Assembly: GCA_002778195.1 (NCBI GenBank)
Contig: PCDI01000003.1
Span: 2,005,913-2,069,912, forward strand
Length of the DNA: 64,000 nucleotides
Reading direction: 5' to 3'
From: Raffaelea ambrosiae
Lineage: Eukaryota > Ascomycota > Sordariomycetes > Ophiostomatales > Ophiostomataceae
The position numbers and the translations under genes were made by a program. A model generated the notes under the pieces. It searched no databases. It was not told where the DNA came from and worked only from the letters and a program-made list of their open reading frames with translations. Below are positions 45,312 to 55,623 of the stretch, one piece after another. Each line of letters opens with the position of its first letter. The first letter of the stretch is position 1.

Positions 45312-47782
45312 ATGGGAGATGTTCCAGCGTCGCAGCAGGCTGCGCTGGGCGATCATTCCCGCCAGCAGAGTACGCCCGGATCAGTTGACGGACAGCAAAT
45401 GAGCGGCAACGTCCAGGGACGCCCCGAGACAGATCAACAATCGTCATTCCAGCAGCAGCCAGCATCGTTTCAGCAACAACAGCCGCACTATCATCAGCCG
45501 CAGCCGCAGCACCAACAGCAGCACCAACAGCAGCACCAACAGCAGCACCAACACCAACAGTACCAACAGCATCATCACCACCAGCCTTACAATGCTGGGC
45601 CTCACCCGAGTTTCCAGCAGCCGGGCCTTGCGCCTGTTGCCCATAGGGCCTACGACATGAGCACGATAACAAATACGCTGCCAAATGTCCCGCAGTACGG
45701 TTCCGGGGGGGCGAGATTCAATCATCCAGCCAATGTTCCTCGACAAGTCCCAGTGCCTGTCTCGCAATATGTCAGCCAGCTACCTCCTTCGACTTCGATA
45801 ATGAACCCGGCCATCTACATGCCTCAGCCATCTCAGATACCGGTTGCGCCATTTTTCGGTAGCGCGGCGCCGCCGATGAACGCAGGCGGAACCCACCTGT
45901 CATCGCGCCATGGCGGCTACAACTACTACCCGGGGCCGATTCCATCTACGGGATACTATTACCCTACCCAAAGCCAAAGTAGATCAAATCAGGGTGGTGT
46001 TGCAGCCTTTCCACAACAATCCTTCTCCCAAGCCGATCCCAGGTTACCATCCCAGCCAGTGGTCGTGACAGGTAGCGGAATACCGAGCACGACAATTCCG
46101 CCGCCGCAAGCGAACATCCCTCTCCCATTCGGTATGGTCACTTGCACGCTTAATTGGGTGGTTTGCTTTCGAAATAACTGGCCAGAACGTCGATTTTTGC
46201 TGACACTCTCAACAGCAGGACAAACCGAAACACGGGCGAGCAACATTGTCCGTGGGCCACCAAGGAAACCGAGACAGAGTGGTAAGTGTGTTTTTCTGTG
46301 CGTGGGAATGCACGCTGTGTCTATTTGTCGAGAGAGGGAAAGGAGGAAGAAAAACACGGCCGAAGCGGAAAGACGGGATAATCAGACTGACGGTGTGAGC
46401 ATTAGGCCACGCTATTTGGGTTGGAAATCTGCCTCCACAGACGGACCTGATGAACCTGGTCCACCATGTCTGTCGCAATACTACCGGTTTGGAGTCCTTG
46501 TTTCTCATTTCAAAGAGCTACTGTGCCTTTGCCAACTTCAAGGATGAGCAGAGTTGCTTAGCTGCACACCAAAAGCTGAACGAAACGAAATTCATGTCTG
46601 TTCGCCTTGTTAGCCGCCTGCGCAAGAACGCAGTAGAGGGCGCGCAGGGCGTGGCGGCACCGACGGCACCGGCAGCACTGGCTCCAGCGCCACAGCAACA
46701 GAAGCAGCAGCAGCAGCAATCACCGGAGAAGTTGGAGCAGTCGACTCCGGAAACAGATGGGCAGGACGAAGAGTCTCTGACAGATGGGACGGAGCCGTCT
46801 TCTACCAGGGACGCCGCGGATGAGGACCGAACTGGCAGTTCTACTCCGGCAGACGCGGAAGCAGCCAATGCGACATTTTCAGCAAACAACGCTGATATCT
46901 CTGAAACAACGAGACAGAAAGACCGCTTCTTTATTCTGAAGAGTCTCACGGTGGCGGATTTGGAGTTGAGCGTGCGGACTGGCATCTGGGCAACCCAGTC
47001 ACACAACGAAGCCACACTCAACAGTGCATTCAAGGTGCGTTTGCGATTTCTCTTTTTTTTTAGTGTCTTTTTCTACGATCGCAGATGGGCTGTGGCAGTG
47101 GACTGACGAGTTGTTCTTTCGTTTCTTCTTGGCACAGTCTTGTGACAACGTTTACTTGGTGTTCTCGGCCAATCGGTCTGGCGAATACTTTGGGTACGCC
47201 AGAATGACGTCCGAAATCAATGAAGATCCGGAAGCAGCGATCAAGTTTGCGCCAAAAACCCAGCAGACGTTTACAGACGTCGAGCTTCCGAGAGCAATCG
47301 AGACAGCGGCCACAGAAACCACGCCGCGGGGCTGGATCATCGACGACTCCGACCGTGGCACGATCTTCTGGGAGATACACAGAGAAGAAGGGCCCGACGG
47401 CACGGCGACGGCGACGGCGACGGCGACAGCGACGGCCGATGGGGAGGATGGGGCCTCGGCAAGCAACGACACAGTAGCAGACGACGCAGGCAGCGCGAAG
47501 AGCGGCGGCGGCACAGACGGCAGCCACGAGCCCAAAGTCTGGGGCAAGCCGTTCCAGCTGGAGTGGCTGTCAACGTCCAAGGTGTCTTTTTTCCGGACAC
47601 GAGGCATGCGGAACCCGCTCAACTCGAACCGGGAAATCAAAATTGCCCGTGACGGCACGGAGCTGGACGCGGTAGTGGGACAGAGACTCATCGCGCTGTT
47701 CCACCAGCCCGTGCCAGAGCCTGTGGTGCCCATGGTGGCTGGCTATGCACCCGCAGCGATGGGCGTACGGCCGCCGTACTAG
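45312..47782 (+). CDS. RRM-YTH domain RNA-binding protein (m6A-reader type)
   Basis: Four exons: 45312-46131, 46219-46281, 46406-47034 and 47138-47782, 718 residues. The N-terminal 290 residues are disordered and Gln/His/Pro/Tyr-rich, as in many RNA granule proteins. An RRM at about residues 295-365 begins HAIWVGNLPPQTDLMNLVHHV, and its first beta-strand appears only after joining exons 2 and 3. The YTH domain (about 467-692) shows DRFFILKSLTVADLELSVRTG and NVYLVFSANRSGEYFGYARM. Trp489 (GIWATQSHNE) and Trp647 (LEWLSTSKVSF) are the likely aromatic-cage residues for N6-methyladenosine. A Thr/Ala/Asp-rich insert of about 45 residues (nt 47398-47540) splits the domain. Known YTH proteins control mRNA decay and meiotic transcript elimination. 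The first acceptor is ambiguous (NAGNAG, 46215 or 46218). The start is the ATG opening the disordered region; an upstream 5' UTR exon is possible. Confidence 0.88.
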
Positions 47783-48705
47783 GAGACTCGCAGCTTGGTG
47801 TCTATTCTGTTTTCTGTTCATCCATCTTGCACACATCCGTCTACCAACTACTTCTTATTTCCTACTATTTGTTTTCTTGTTCCAGTTTGCTCTTTTTCCA
47901 AGAAAGCCACCCCCCGGTAACCAACTAGCGAAGCAGATTCCTTGTTTGTTAGCCTCTCAAAAGCGTTGATTCTGATAGATGGTGACACAAAAATGGAGTT
48001 GTGACTTGCTTTGCGTGCACGGCGACTGGTGACACTGGCGGAAGATAGATCGATAGAAGCGATAAAACTCGTCAGACAGAGACAGATCGTGGAATATACC
48101 CTGGCCTCGGTGCTGTGGCCCAGAACGTCCACAGGCTCAGAATGTCGGTGTGCTTGGCCTGTACGGTGTACGTAGTAACTCATACCTTGCGAGCACCCAC
48201 TCCCCTCTGCAAGCCCGCCTGGGGGGCGGTATCCCCCAAACTGTCCTTGCTCTTTGATTACAGGGGGGCTTGCAGACTGGTTGTCGTGGTGTGGCCTGGC
48301 AATGGGATGGTCGTTGCAGGTTGCGGCTCTGCTGTGTGATTGGCTAAGCGGGTCGAAAGTGCCCGAAGAGTCCAGCTGAGATGATGTTCGCAGCTAGCTA
48401 CATTGAGACTAGTTTTTTTCTTCCTGGCCCCACCTTTGAAGGCCAGGGATCAGAACAGAGACAGAAGCTCTGTAAGTGGCATTGCAGGAGCCTCTGCAGA
48501 TTCGAGAACGGCGGTGCAACAGACAGAAGCAGCCAGAACGGCAGCTCGCGGTTTTTCTCATGAGTTCATGATGGCTCACGCAATTCCATCGAGATGCTGC
48601 TCGGTATACTCTGTGTGGGGCTGTCTGTTGCCCAAGGTCGCTCTGTGATGTAAGCCAACTGGGCGGCCCCACCAGCGCACTGGCCAGGCGGCGGTCTGAT
48701 TGGCC
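47783..48705. other. 3' region of the YTH gene and distal promoter of the heat shock gene
   Basis: No coding sequence supported. Contains a strong inverted repeat at 48207-48275, annotated separately. Confidence 0.5.
48207..48275. repeat. Inverted repeat with 15-bp arms
   Basis: Arms 48207-48221 and 48261-48275 match at 14 of 15 positions (CTGCAAGCCCGCCTG against its reverse complement), separated by about 39 nt. It could form a stable hairpin in DNA or RNA. No terminal target duplication or MITE similarity recognised. Confidence 0.8.
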
Positions 48706-48723
48706 GAAGCTTCTAGAAGGTTC
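48706..48723 (+). promoter_or_regulatory. Heat shock element 1 (perfect)
   Basis: Four perfect alternating units, GAAGCTTCTAGAAGGTTC, matching the nGAAnnTTCn consensus for trimeric Hsf1. It lies about 260 bp upstream of the TATA box of the small heat shock gene. Confidence 0.9.
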
Positions 48724-48831
48724 GTGATCCTTGGCAGGTCATCTGGAAGCAGCTCGCATCAGCCAGCACCACCTTTGTCACCCAAATTGCCTTGGATGGC
48801 TCTGTGGATCGACAACTTGTGTCGTGGCAGG

Positions 48832-48849
48832 TTCAGGAAGCTCCAGGAA
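48832..48849 (+). promoter_or_regulatory. Heat shock element 2
   Basis: TTC-AG-GAA-GC-TCC-AG-GAA: four phased units, three exact and one with a single change. Confidence 0.8.
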
Positions 48850-48920
48850 GGCCACCAGGATGGCGTAATTGTAACGTTTTGGGGGGGTCACTGCCTGGCA
48901 GCCTGGCAGGCACCGGTGGC

Positions 48921-48943
48921 TTCGGGAAGGCTCCGGATGCTTC
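48921..48943 (+). promoter_or_regulatory. Heat shock element 3
   Basis: TTC-GG-GAA-GG-CTC-CG-GAT-GC-TTC: five phased units, three exact, about 20 bp upstream of the TATA box. Confidence 0.75.
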
Positions 48944-48963
48944 CAGCAGAGCAGCCGGATAGG

Positions 48964-48969
48964 TATAAA
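48964..48969 (+). promoter_or_regulatory. TATA box of the small heat shock gene
   Basis: GGTATAAAG context, just downstream of the third heat shock element. It predicts transcription start near 48990-49010 and so a leader that includes the ATG at 49125. Confidence 0.8.
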
Positions 48970-49124
48970 GAAGCCGACCACCAGCCGCCTTTGGATGTTG
49001 AAGTTTTTCCTTTCTCTCTCCATCATCAGAGAACAATCCAATCTCAAGACTTGAACAAAGCTTCGAAGCCACAACACTTCCCAAGCAACACACAACAACA
49101 ACAACAACAAACACTTCCTTATAT

Positions 49125-50087
49125 ATGCAATCTTGCAGACGATCTTCCTTGAAACCACTTTCAAGAACGCTCAACAGCCGCACACTCTTCCACAAGACGC
49201 CATCCACCAATTCCAGACTTTTTTCCACCACTCCAGCCGTCACCATGCCTATCTTCCAGCGCTCGTTCTACTCGCCGGAGCAGACCTTCACCAACCTCTT
49301 CCGGCTCCTGGACGACTTTGACACCTACAACCGCGAGGTCAACGCGCAGCAGCAGCAGCAGGCCGGCAACAGCAAGGCCGTGCAGACGGCATCGGCCGGC
49401 CAGCCGGTCCAGAGCACCACGCCGGTCCACAGCAGCCGTCGCCTGGGCGCGTCCACCGCGTCTTCGATGACCCGCCTCTTCAACCCCCGCTTTGATGTCC
49501 GCGAGACCGAGGGCACCTACGAGCTCCACGGCGAGCTGCCGGGCGTCGACAAGAAGGACCTCGCCATTGAGTTCACGGAGCCGCAGACGCTTGTGATCAG
49601 CGGCCGTGTCGAGCGCAACTACAGCTCGTCGTCTCCGGAGGCGGCCACGGAGGGCGAAGACACCACCATGAGCGGTGCCAACGGCGAGACTGCCGCTGCC
49701 GCTGCCGAGGCCGAGGCCGCTGCCACCGAGGGCGTCGCCACGCCCAACTCGGCCCGCTCGCAGTCGCCCAGCCGCCACGCCACGGTGACCGACGAGGCCA
49801 CCGAGGAGGCGCTCGAGAAGGGCGAGCCGGCTCCCGAGGCAGAGCCGGCTGCCAGCAGCACTGTCGCCACCAAGAAGGGGGCTGCTGCTGCTGCCGTGGC
49901 CGCGCCGGCCCAGCCGGCCGAGCGCTACTGGTACCAGGAGCGGTCGGTGGGCCAGTTCCACCGGACGTTTGCCTTCCCGACGCCGGTCGACGAGGCCCGT
50001 GTCAAGGCCAGCCTGGACAATGGCATTCTGAACATCTCGATTCCCAAGGTGGTCAAGCACTCCTCTCGGCGGATTGCCATCTACTAA
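49125..50087 (+). CDS. hsp30: Hsp30-type small heat shock protein (alpha-crystallin domain) with optional mitochondrial presequence
   Basis: ATP-independent chaperone that holds unfolding proteins during heat stress. Single exon. The first in-frame ATG (49125, poor context) gives 320 residues. The second (49245, CACCATGCC context) gives 280 and matches the usual Hsp30 start MPIFQRSFYSPEQTFTNLF with RLLDDFD after it. The 40 residues between them contain five Arg, two Lys and no acidic residue and end RLFSTTPAVT, a good mitochondrial presequence. The alpha-crystallin domain starts at PRFDVRETEGTYELHGELPG and is split by an Ala/Glu-rich insert (about nt 49625-49910), as often seen in fungal Hsp30. 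It resumes at YWYQERSVGQFHRTFAFP and ends ISIPKVV...RRIAIY, supplying the C-terminal IxI motif. The promoter carries three heat shock element clusters and a TATA box. Confidence 0.93.
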   Translation: MQSCRRSSLKPLSRTLNSRTLFHKTPSTNSRLFSTTPAVTMPIFQRSFYSPEQTFTNLFRLLDDFDTYNREVNAQQQQQAGNSKAVQTASAGQPVQSTTPVHSSRRLGASTASSMTRLFNPRFDVRETEGTYELHGELPGVDKKDLAIEFTEPQTLVISGRVERNYSSSSPEAATEGEDTTMSGANGETAAAAAEAEAAATEGVATPNSARSQSPSRHATVTDEATEEALEKGEPAPEAEPAASSTVATKKGAAAAAVAAPAQPAERYWYQERSVGQFHRTFAFPTPVDEARVKASLDNGILNISIPKVVKHSSRRIAIY

Positions 50088-51308
50088 AGGACGGCCCAGA
50101 ATGGACAAACAAAAAATAAAATAAAAAAGCCAAATTGGGAGTTTCACACAGAAATCAAGCAACAGCATCATCACACAGCTGGACCAGTCAGTTGGGAAGG
50201 AACGCGATGAAATTGTAACAACAAGCAAGTGCATGGGGGATTGCAACAACGTTCGGCTCTGCTTTTTGTCTCTCCTTTTTTTTTTTTTCAACCATTCACA
50301 ATGGCGTTCGGTTTTGAAGTCACATTTACAGAAAAAAACAAACAAATTGTACTCATAGGGTTTTAATGGAGGAGGAAAGCACTGATGAGCTATGGGAGTT
50401 TGCTGAGATTTCGAGATTTTGAGTTTTCGAGTTTTCCGAGCTTGACAAGTTCCAAGAGCCATCCATTCCTTTTCTTCACGCGCAACTGGCGCTCGCGTTC
50501 GCTGTATTCGGCGTTCCTTTCCATAGCACAGAAAAATGCAAAATACAATAAAAAAATATGCAAAACAGGCGAGTTCCCAACAGCAGTGACATGTAAAATA
50601 CAGTAGCGGCCGTGCAACATGCAAGGACGGCAAATCAAGTACCATCTTCAGTGGGTTTCAAAGCCAATGAAAAATACTAAAAAGTTGCACAGTGACGACC
50701 GCCAAGATATGCCCAACTCACAACTGTGACTCATTCCAAGTTTGTGCAAGTTCATTGGTGCAAGCCCCCACGGCCACTCCCTCCAGGTCAACATCTCGTT
50801 CGTCTGCCGGGGAGGGACGTCGGTCCGGCTTCGGGGATCCGGTCACCGGAGGTCCCACGTGACAAGCATCGGCCATGGAATCTCCATACTACCCCAAAAT
50901 ACTATGAGGCAATCCACAGGTGCCGCTTCGCAACCGAAATCTACCCCGATCGGCGAGTGACTGGGGCCTATTTTTTTTTTCCTCCTACGAGTAGCATTGT
51001 TGCGATACATCGAGCTCCAACCCCCGTGGGGACTGCCAAGCCATATCCGGAGTCTGGGGACCCTGCATTTGTTGGGTGCCTAAAAGCGACGCCAACAAGG
51101 AAGGCAGTCACTATTAGTTATCTCTACTTTTGGGAGACCCAACAAGTCGGCCAACAGTCATCAGGGTTGCCAGCATATCAACAGTGGACAACCCAACAAA
51201 AAAGAAGAGACACTGCCACCATCTCCAGTGGTTATAGCACAAAGAGCGCACCCCACACTCTCTCACGTCTTCTCCCAAAATCCCCCTCCACACTCCCATC
51301 CACACACC
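50088..51308. other. Intergenic region between the heat shock and methyltransferase genes
   Basis: About 1.2 kb. Downstream of the stop are A-rich patches (50108-50130) and a T run (50276-50290). No supported gene. The distal part is probably the methyltransferase promoter. Confidence 0.55.
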
Positions 51309-52440
51309 ATGCCTCATTCTACCGGCCTCTCCGAGGCCGCCGCCGAGGGCTTCAAGAATGCCGGCGCTTACGATGCCTACCGTCCGTCGTTCCCGGCCGC
51401 TGCCGTGGACGGCCTGCTCAGCCACCTGGAGATCCCCGCGCGGGAACGCCAGCTCCAGGAGACTGACACCGGCACTCCTCTGCGCATAGTCGAGATCGCC
51501 GCCGGCACCGGCAAGTTCACCGAAGAGCTCTCGCGCCGGGCCGCCGCCGCCAGCCCGCCGTGGACGGTCGTTGCCGTCGAGCCGCACCCGGAGATGCGTG
51601 CCCAGCTGGCGGCCAAGAAGCTGCCGCACATTACCGTCGTGGACGGCCACGGGGCAGCCATGGGGGCGGTGGCCGACGGGTGGGCCGACGGGGTGGTGAT
51701 AGCCCAGGCGTTTCACTGGTAAGCGATGGTCCTTTGAGGAGGGGGGGGTGTATTTTGTACCCCCTGGGTCCTCGAGATGCTCTCTGGATGCGCCAGTCCT
51801 TACATATGTGTGGTCTTGGATACGTCGTGCCAAAGACGGAAAGACTGACACCAAGCAGGTTCGCCAACCAGGAAGCGCTGACGGAAATCCGCCGCATCCT
51901 GAAGCCGGACGCCCTTGTGGGCGTCATCTGGAACATTGAAGACTGTACGTGACACTGCTTGGTGTTGGCCAATATTCTTTTTGTTTTTGTTTTTGTTTTT
52001 GTCTGACACTCCCCCTAGACAATAAGCCAGCCGACTGGAAGGCATCCACCCGCTGGGAGCAGTCCCTCAACGACCTGGTCTTCTCGCTGCGCAACGACGG
52101 CCACCCGCGCTTCCGCGACTGCCAGTGGCAGTCTGCCTTTGTGGACGCCGCCGGGGGCGACCAGCCCCTGTTCGGCGCTCTCCAGGACGACATCGTTCCC
52201 TTCTCCGTGGCGCTCGCGCCCGACGCCCTGTGGAAGCGTGTGGAGACGCTCAGCCAGGTGGCCAGCCTGCCGGACGAGGAGACCGGCGACACGGACGCCA
52301 CGGTGCCGCCGACGTCGCGCCGGACCGTCCGCAAGCGGCTGGAGACAGCCGCAGCCAGCGGGCCCGACGTGGAGCGGAACGCCGAGGGCGAGGTGACGAT
52401 CCACGGGCGGACGTACTTTGGGTGGGCTCGGCGGTTGTAA
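51309..52440 (+). CDS. Class I SAM-dependent methyltransferase
   Basis: Three exons: 51309-51718, 51859-51944 and 52019-52440, 305 residues. Joins restore AQAFHWFANQEALTEI and WNIEDYNKPADWK; donors are GTAAGC and GTACGT. SAM-binding motif I is VEIAAGTGKFTEEL (about residue 59), with VVAVEPHPEMRAQL as motif post-I and HW-FANQEALTEIRRILKPDAL as the usual motif after the Asp/His strand. This arrangement matches the methyltransf_11/25 group related to yeast trans-aconitate methyltransferase-like and UbiE-like enzymes. The substrate cannot be predicted. The N-terminus (GLSEAAAEGFKNAGAYDAYRP) is typical of small soluble cytosolic members. The T-rich second intron has repeated GTTTTT units before its acceptor. 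Confidence 0.9.
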
Positions 52441-52855
52441 CTCGGGAGGGGGGTAGTCAACCCGATAGCAGTAACGCGATGGCAGTAACGCGATGGCTGT
52501 AAAAAGAAAAAGAAAAAAAAGGTCATGGGGAGGAAAAGGGAGCACTCGTCTGCAGGAGAATAGAAACAGGGGCTGCGGGAGAGCGGATAGCGCATCAACA
52601 TAGCATTTTAGTATATTTTTTTCAACAAAAAAAATAAGGAAACGGGCGTTCTATTTAATGTGTAGAATCTCCCATGTCTAGGACAAAAGTCCTCTGACCC
52701 AAGACCCGTCTTGGCCATAGACCACTTGCGTCCCGTCAAGATGACGGGGCGTCTTACAGATGGCCAGAGGCTTTTCTTTCCTTGGCCTTTGGTTTCCCTC
52801 CGTTTGCGTCAAGCTTTGGTCGTTTCCAATGATTCTCCATATTCGCCAATCCAAA
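52441..52855. other. Convergent 3' region between the methyltransferase gene and LSM6
   Basis: About 415 bp between two stops. A GATGGCAGTAACGC-type direct repeat lies near 52465-52495 and AT-rich sequence near 52600-52660. No gene seen. Confidence 0.6.
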
Positions 52856-53260
52856 TTACTCGGCCGCGGAAATGTACATCACTACAGACTGGTCAATATA
52901 CAGAAAGTCTCGCCGCGGTTCCCACCAAGGGGGGAACCCATCTCATCAAGTTTACCCCGGCGAAAAGTGCTTACCGTTGTTTCCGCGCACAAACGCGTCG
53001 CCGTATGTTCTCCGCTTCACGCCGTTGACATACTCTTCTGTCTTTTCCAGCGCAATGTTCATGTAGCCATCGACAGACTGGAGTTCGCCTGGGGGGGGAT
53101 GTTAGCAACAGGACGCCTAGCAAAAGAAGAGGAGCCGTTTCTACCCACCCTTGTACACCACGCCCGAGTTCAGCTTGACCACGACGGGGCCGCCGCTGAT
53201 CTCGCTCAGGAACGAGCTGGGGTCTTTGCCCTCGCCCTGGCTGGGGGCGCCGTTCTCCAT
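52856..53260 (-). CDS. LSM6: U6 snRNA-associated Sm-like protein Lsm6
   Basis: Component of the heteroheptameric Lsm2-8 (U6 snRNP) and Lsm1-7 (cytoplasmic mRNA decay) rings. Three exons on the minus strand: 53149-53260, 52975-53088 and 52856-52881, 83 residues. The spliced protein has Sm1 (SGGPVVVKLNSGVVYKGEL, then QSVDGYMNIALE) and Sm2 (YGDAFVRGNNVMYIS) with the usual short spacing, and the length matches fungal Lsm6. Donors are GTGGGT and GTAAGC; acceptors are CCAG and GTAG. The first exon was placed from the MENGAPS start, typical for the family. Without splicing the gene is invisible as an open frame, so it is easily missed. Confidence 0.93.
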
Positions 53261-54029
53261 GAGAAAGGGAGTTGGAGGAGAAGAAGAGGAAAAAGGAGAA
53301 GGGTTGAAAATGGTCTGCTTTGTAGTCAGTACCTGGCCATATGTGAGTTAGGAAAGAAAAGGAGAGGGTTACTGACTGTGTGTGTGTATGTCTTAGGTGG
53401 AGGACGCAGTGAGGGCCGGCGCGTGTCTTGCAATGAGCGGTCGTGAGGGTTTGTATGGATGAGTGCGTCAGTGACCTGAAAATTGGGTGTGGGGAAAATC
53501 GGATATAAGAATCCTCCTTACATTCCATGCACGAAAGCGAGCCACCTCCCACCCCCCCCCCCTGCTTCGGGGGCAGCCTTTTAGTGCCTGGTTTGGCAGC
53601 CTCGTAATTAATTAGGCTTATTTAGCTGACCGCTTTACGGTGTCTCCCGTTATTTCGCCCTGTGATTAGCCCCCCCGCCGAAGATCGCACGCCGGGATTC
53701 TCCTGCAACACCACACGATCTTTTTTTTTTGTTCTCCTATGTTTTGGGAGACAAGTCGACCGTTCCCCAGGAGAAGCACGAGAGAAAACTGCCACATCCG
53801 AATGGACTGCCAGGAAGTGCGCGCATGTTAATCATTCGGACTCCCTAGTTGCATGCGCCGACAGCCATTCCACCCATTTGACACTTCTTTGGACTTGGGC
53901 TGGAACCGACGATTTACCGGGTTTCAAGGAGCCAAGGCAGCCCGCACTCTACCCTTCTTCTGTCCTACGACACGCAACACTGCTTGCCTGCATTTCTTCC
54001 TGCATTCTTCGACCGCGCTGCCCGCCTCC
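53261..54029. promoter_or_regulatory. Divergent promoter region of LSM6 and the BTB gene
   Basis: About 770 bp with a C homopolymer near 53551-53562. Possible CCAAT and TATA signals are not convincing. No coding sequence. Confidence 0.5.
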
Positions 54030-55623
54030 ATGGACGGCGACAACACCATCGGACCAGCCGACGACTGGGCTATGGACGACTACGATACGATGGCCGATAC
54101 CGACCGGGTGGCGGCGCAAATGATGGGCGGCACGCTGCAGTTGATGAGCGGAGACAACACGGTTGTCGAGGGAGGCACGCTGCCGGCGGCTGCGACGCCG
54201 ATGAGGAACGGGAGAGGGAACATCGCGGGACATGCGACCGCCAGAGGCAATACGGCCACGACGGCGACGGCGACAACGGCACAACCAGCAACAACAACAA
54301 CAACCACAGGTTCGTCCACGAGCACCACATCAGGACACATGCCAGCGACGGTCCCGAGCATATTCGGTATGCCATCCGTAGTAGCAGCAGCAGCAGCAGC
54401 AGCGCCTCCGCCGGCCAAGAGCGAATCTGTCTCGGCGCGCGCTAAGGAGCGCGAAGAGCTCAACACGGGCGTGCTGATGTTCAGGTGAGGACAATGTCAG
54501 GGCGAGAGTGGGGGGGATGAGAAGGAGAAGGAGAAGAGAAGGCAAAGAAGAACGGGAGAAGGGCAGGAGTGGGGGGGTGGCAGAAGAAACGAAGGGGAAG
54601 AAAGAGAAGAAAGAGAAGAAAGAGAAGAAGAAGGGCAAAAGGAAAGAAGAAAGGGAAAAGAAATGAAGAAAGGGAAAAGGAAAGAAGAAAGGGAAAAGGA
54701 AAGAAGAAAGGGAAAAGAAATGAAGAAAGGGAAAAGGAAAGAAGAAGGGGAAAAGAAAAGAAGAAGAGGAAAAGAAAAGAGCAGAGGGTCTAGCAGGCAG
54801 GAAAAACGCATACCGCTAACACCACCGGGCTCGCAGAAACCCTCTCAGCATTGCCACCGTGGTCGTGCGCGGGCGCGAGTTCCCCGTGCACGCCGACCTC
54901 CTGTGCAAGAACTCGGACTACTTCCGCGGCTGCCTGCGCGGCCCCTTTGCCGAGGCGCAGACCCAGCGCGTCGAGCTCGACGACGACGAGGTCGCGGTGG
55001 AGGACTTTGGCCTGTGGGTGGACCTGCTGTACCGCGCGCACTTCCACGAGCCGCACGCGTTCCTGCTGCGCAAAGAAGAGACGGGCGGCACGCTGTCCAC
55101 CAAGCAGATCCTGGTGCTGTGGCGCCTGTCCGACCGCTTCCTGCACCGCCCGCTCGCCCAGCTCGCCGAGGAGAGCCTCGAGCACCGCCTGAGCCTCTAC
55201 TCGCCCGACCAGTGGCGCAAGCTCTACCGCACCCGCCCGGGCTCCGACCTGCGCGCCCGTGTCAGCCGCCTCCAGGACGCCTACCGCCAGTGCATCGACC
55301 AAGGCCTGCCCTTTGCCGACCGCGTCGTCGAGGCCTGCGCCAACTGCCCGCCCCAGGTGTACGCGGCGTGCGTCGACCTGCTGGACGCCGACTTTATGGC
55401 GCCCGTGTCGCGCAGGATGGTCCTGGCCCAGGCGGACCCGGGCCTGCTGAGCAAGGACCAGCGCATGTCCTCGTCCAACAGCTCGCTGGGGCTGGTGCGG
55501 GACGCGCTGGCCGAGGAGCGGGCGCTGTACCGGGACGCGCAGCGGCGACGGACTGGCGGCAGTGGCGGCGGCGGCGGCGGCGGTGGTGGTGGTGGTGGTG
55601 TTGGTGGTAGTGGTCTGGACTAG
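54030..55623 (+). CDS. BTB/POZ domain protein
   Basis: Two exons, 54030-54484 and 54837-55623, 413 residues. The intron has a GTGAGG donor and ends CCGCTAACACCACCGGGCTCGCAG, with a clear branch site, and joining gives FRNPLSIATVVVRGREF. Residues 1-150 are disordered and Thr/Ala-rich. The BTB fold begins at about residue 155: IATVVVRGREFPVHADLLC, then KNSDYFRGCLRGPFAEAQT, RVELDDDEVAVEDFGLWVDL and LLYRAHF. BTB domains of this fungal type mediate dimerisation or Cullin-3 recruitment; the partner is unknown. No Kelch, BACK or zinc-finger domain is evident. The C-terminus is a Gly-rich tail. The 352-nt intron is unusual: most of it is homopurine tandem repeat. Confidence 0.85.
54520..54785 (+). 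repeat. Homopurine tandem array inside the BTB gene intron
   Basis: About 265 nt of nearly pure A/G. The core (about 54645-54745) is five copies of a 19-nt unit close to GAAGAAAGGGAAAAGGAAA. It fills most of the intron of the BTB gene. Confidence 0.92.

Noticed and set aside
54663..55610. 315-residue open frame through the BTB intron and exon 2
   Set aside because: Lys/Arg/Glu output of the homopurine repeat followed by a shifted frame of the BTB exon. The spliced BTB frame is clearly correct.
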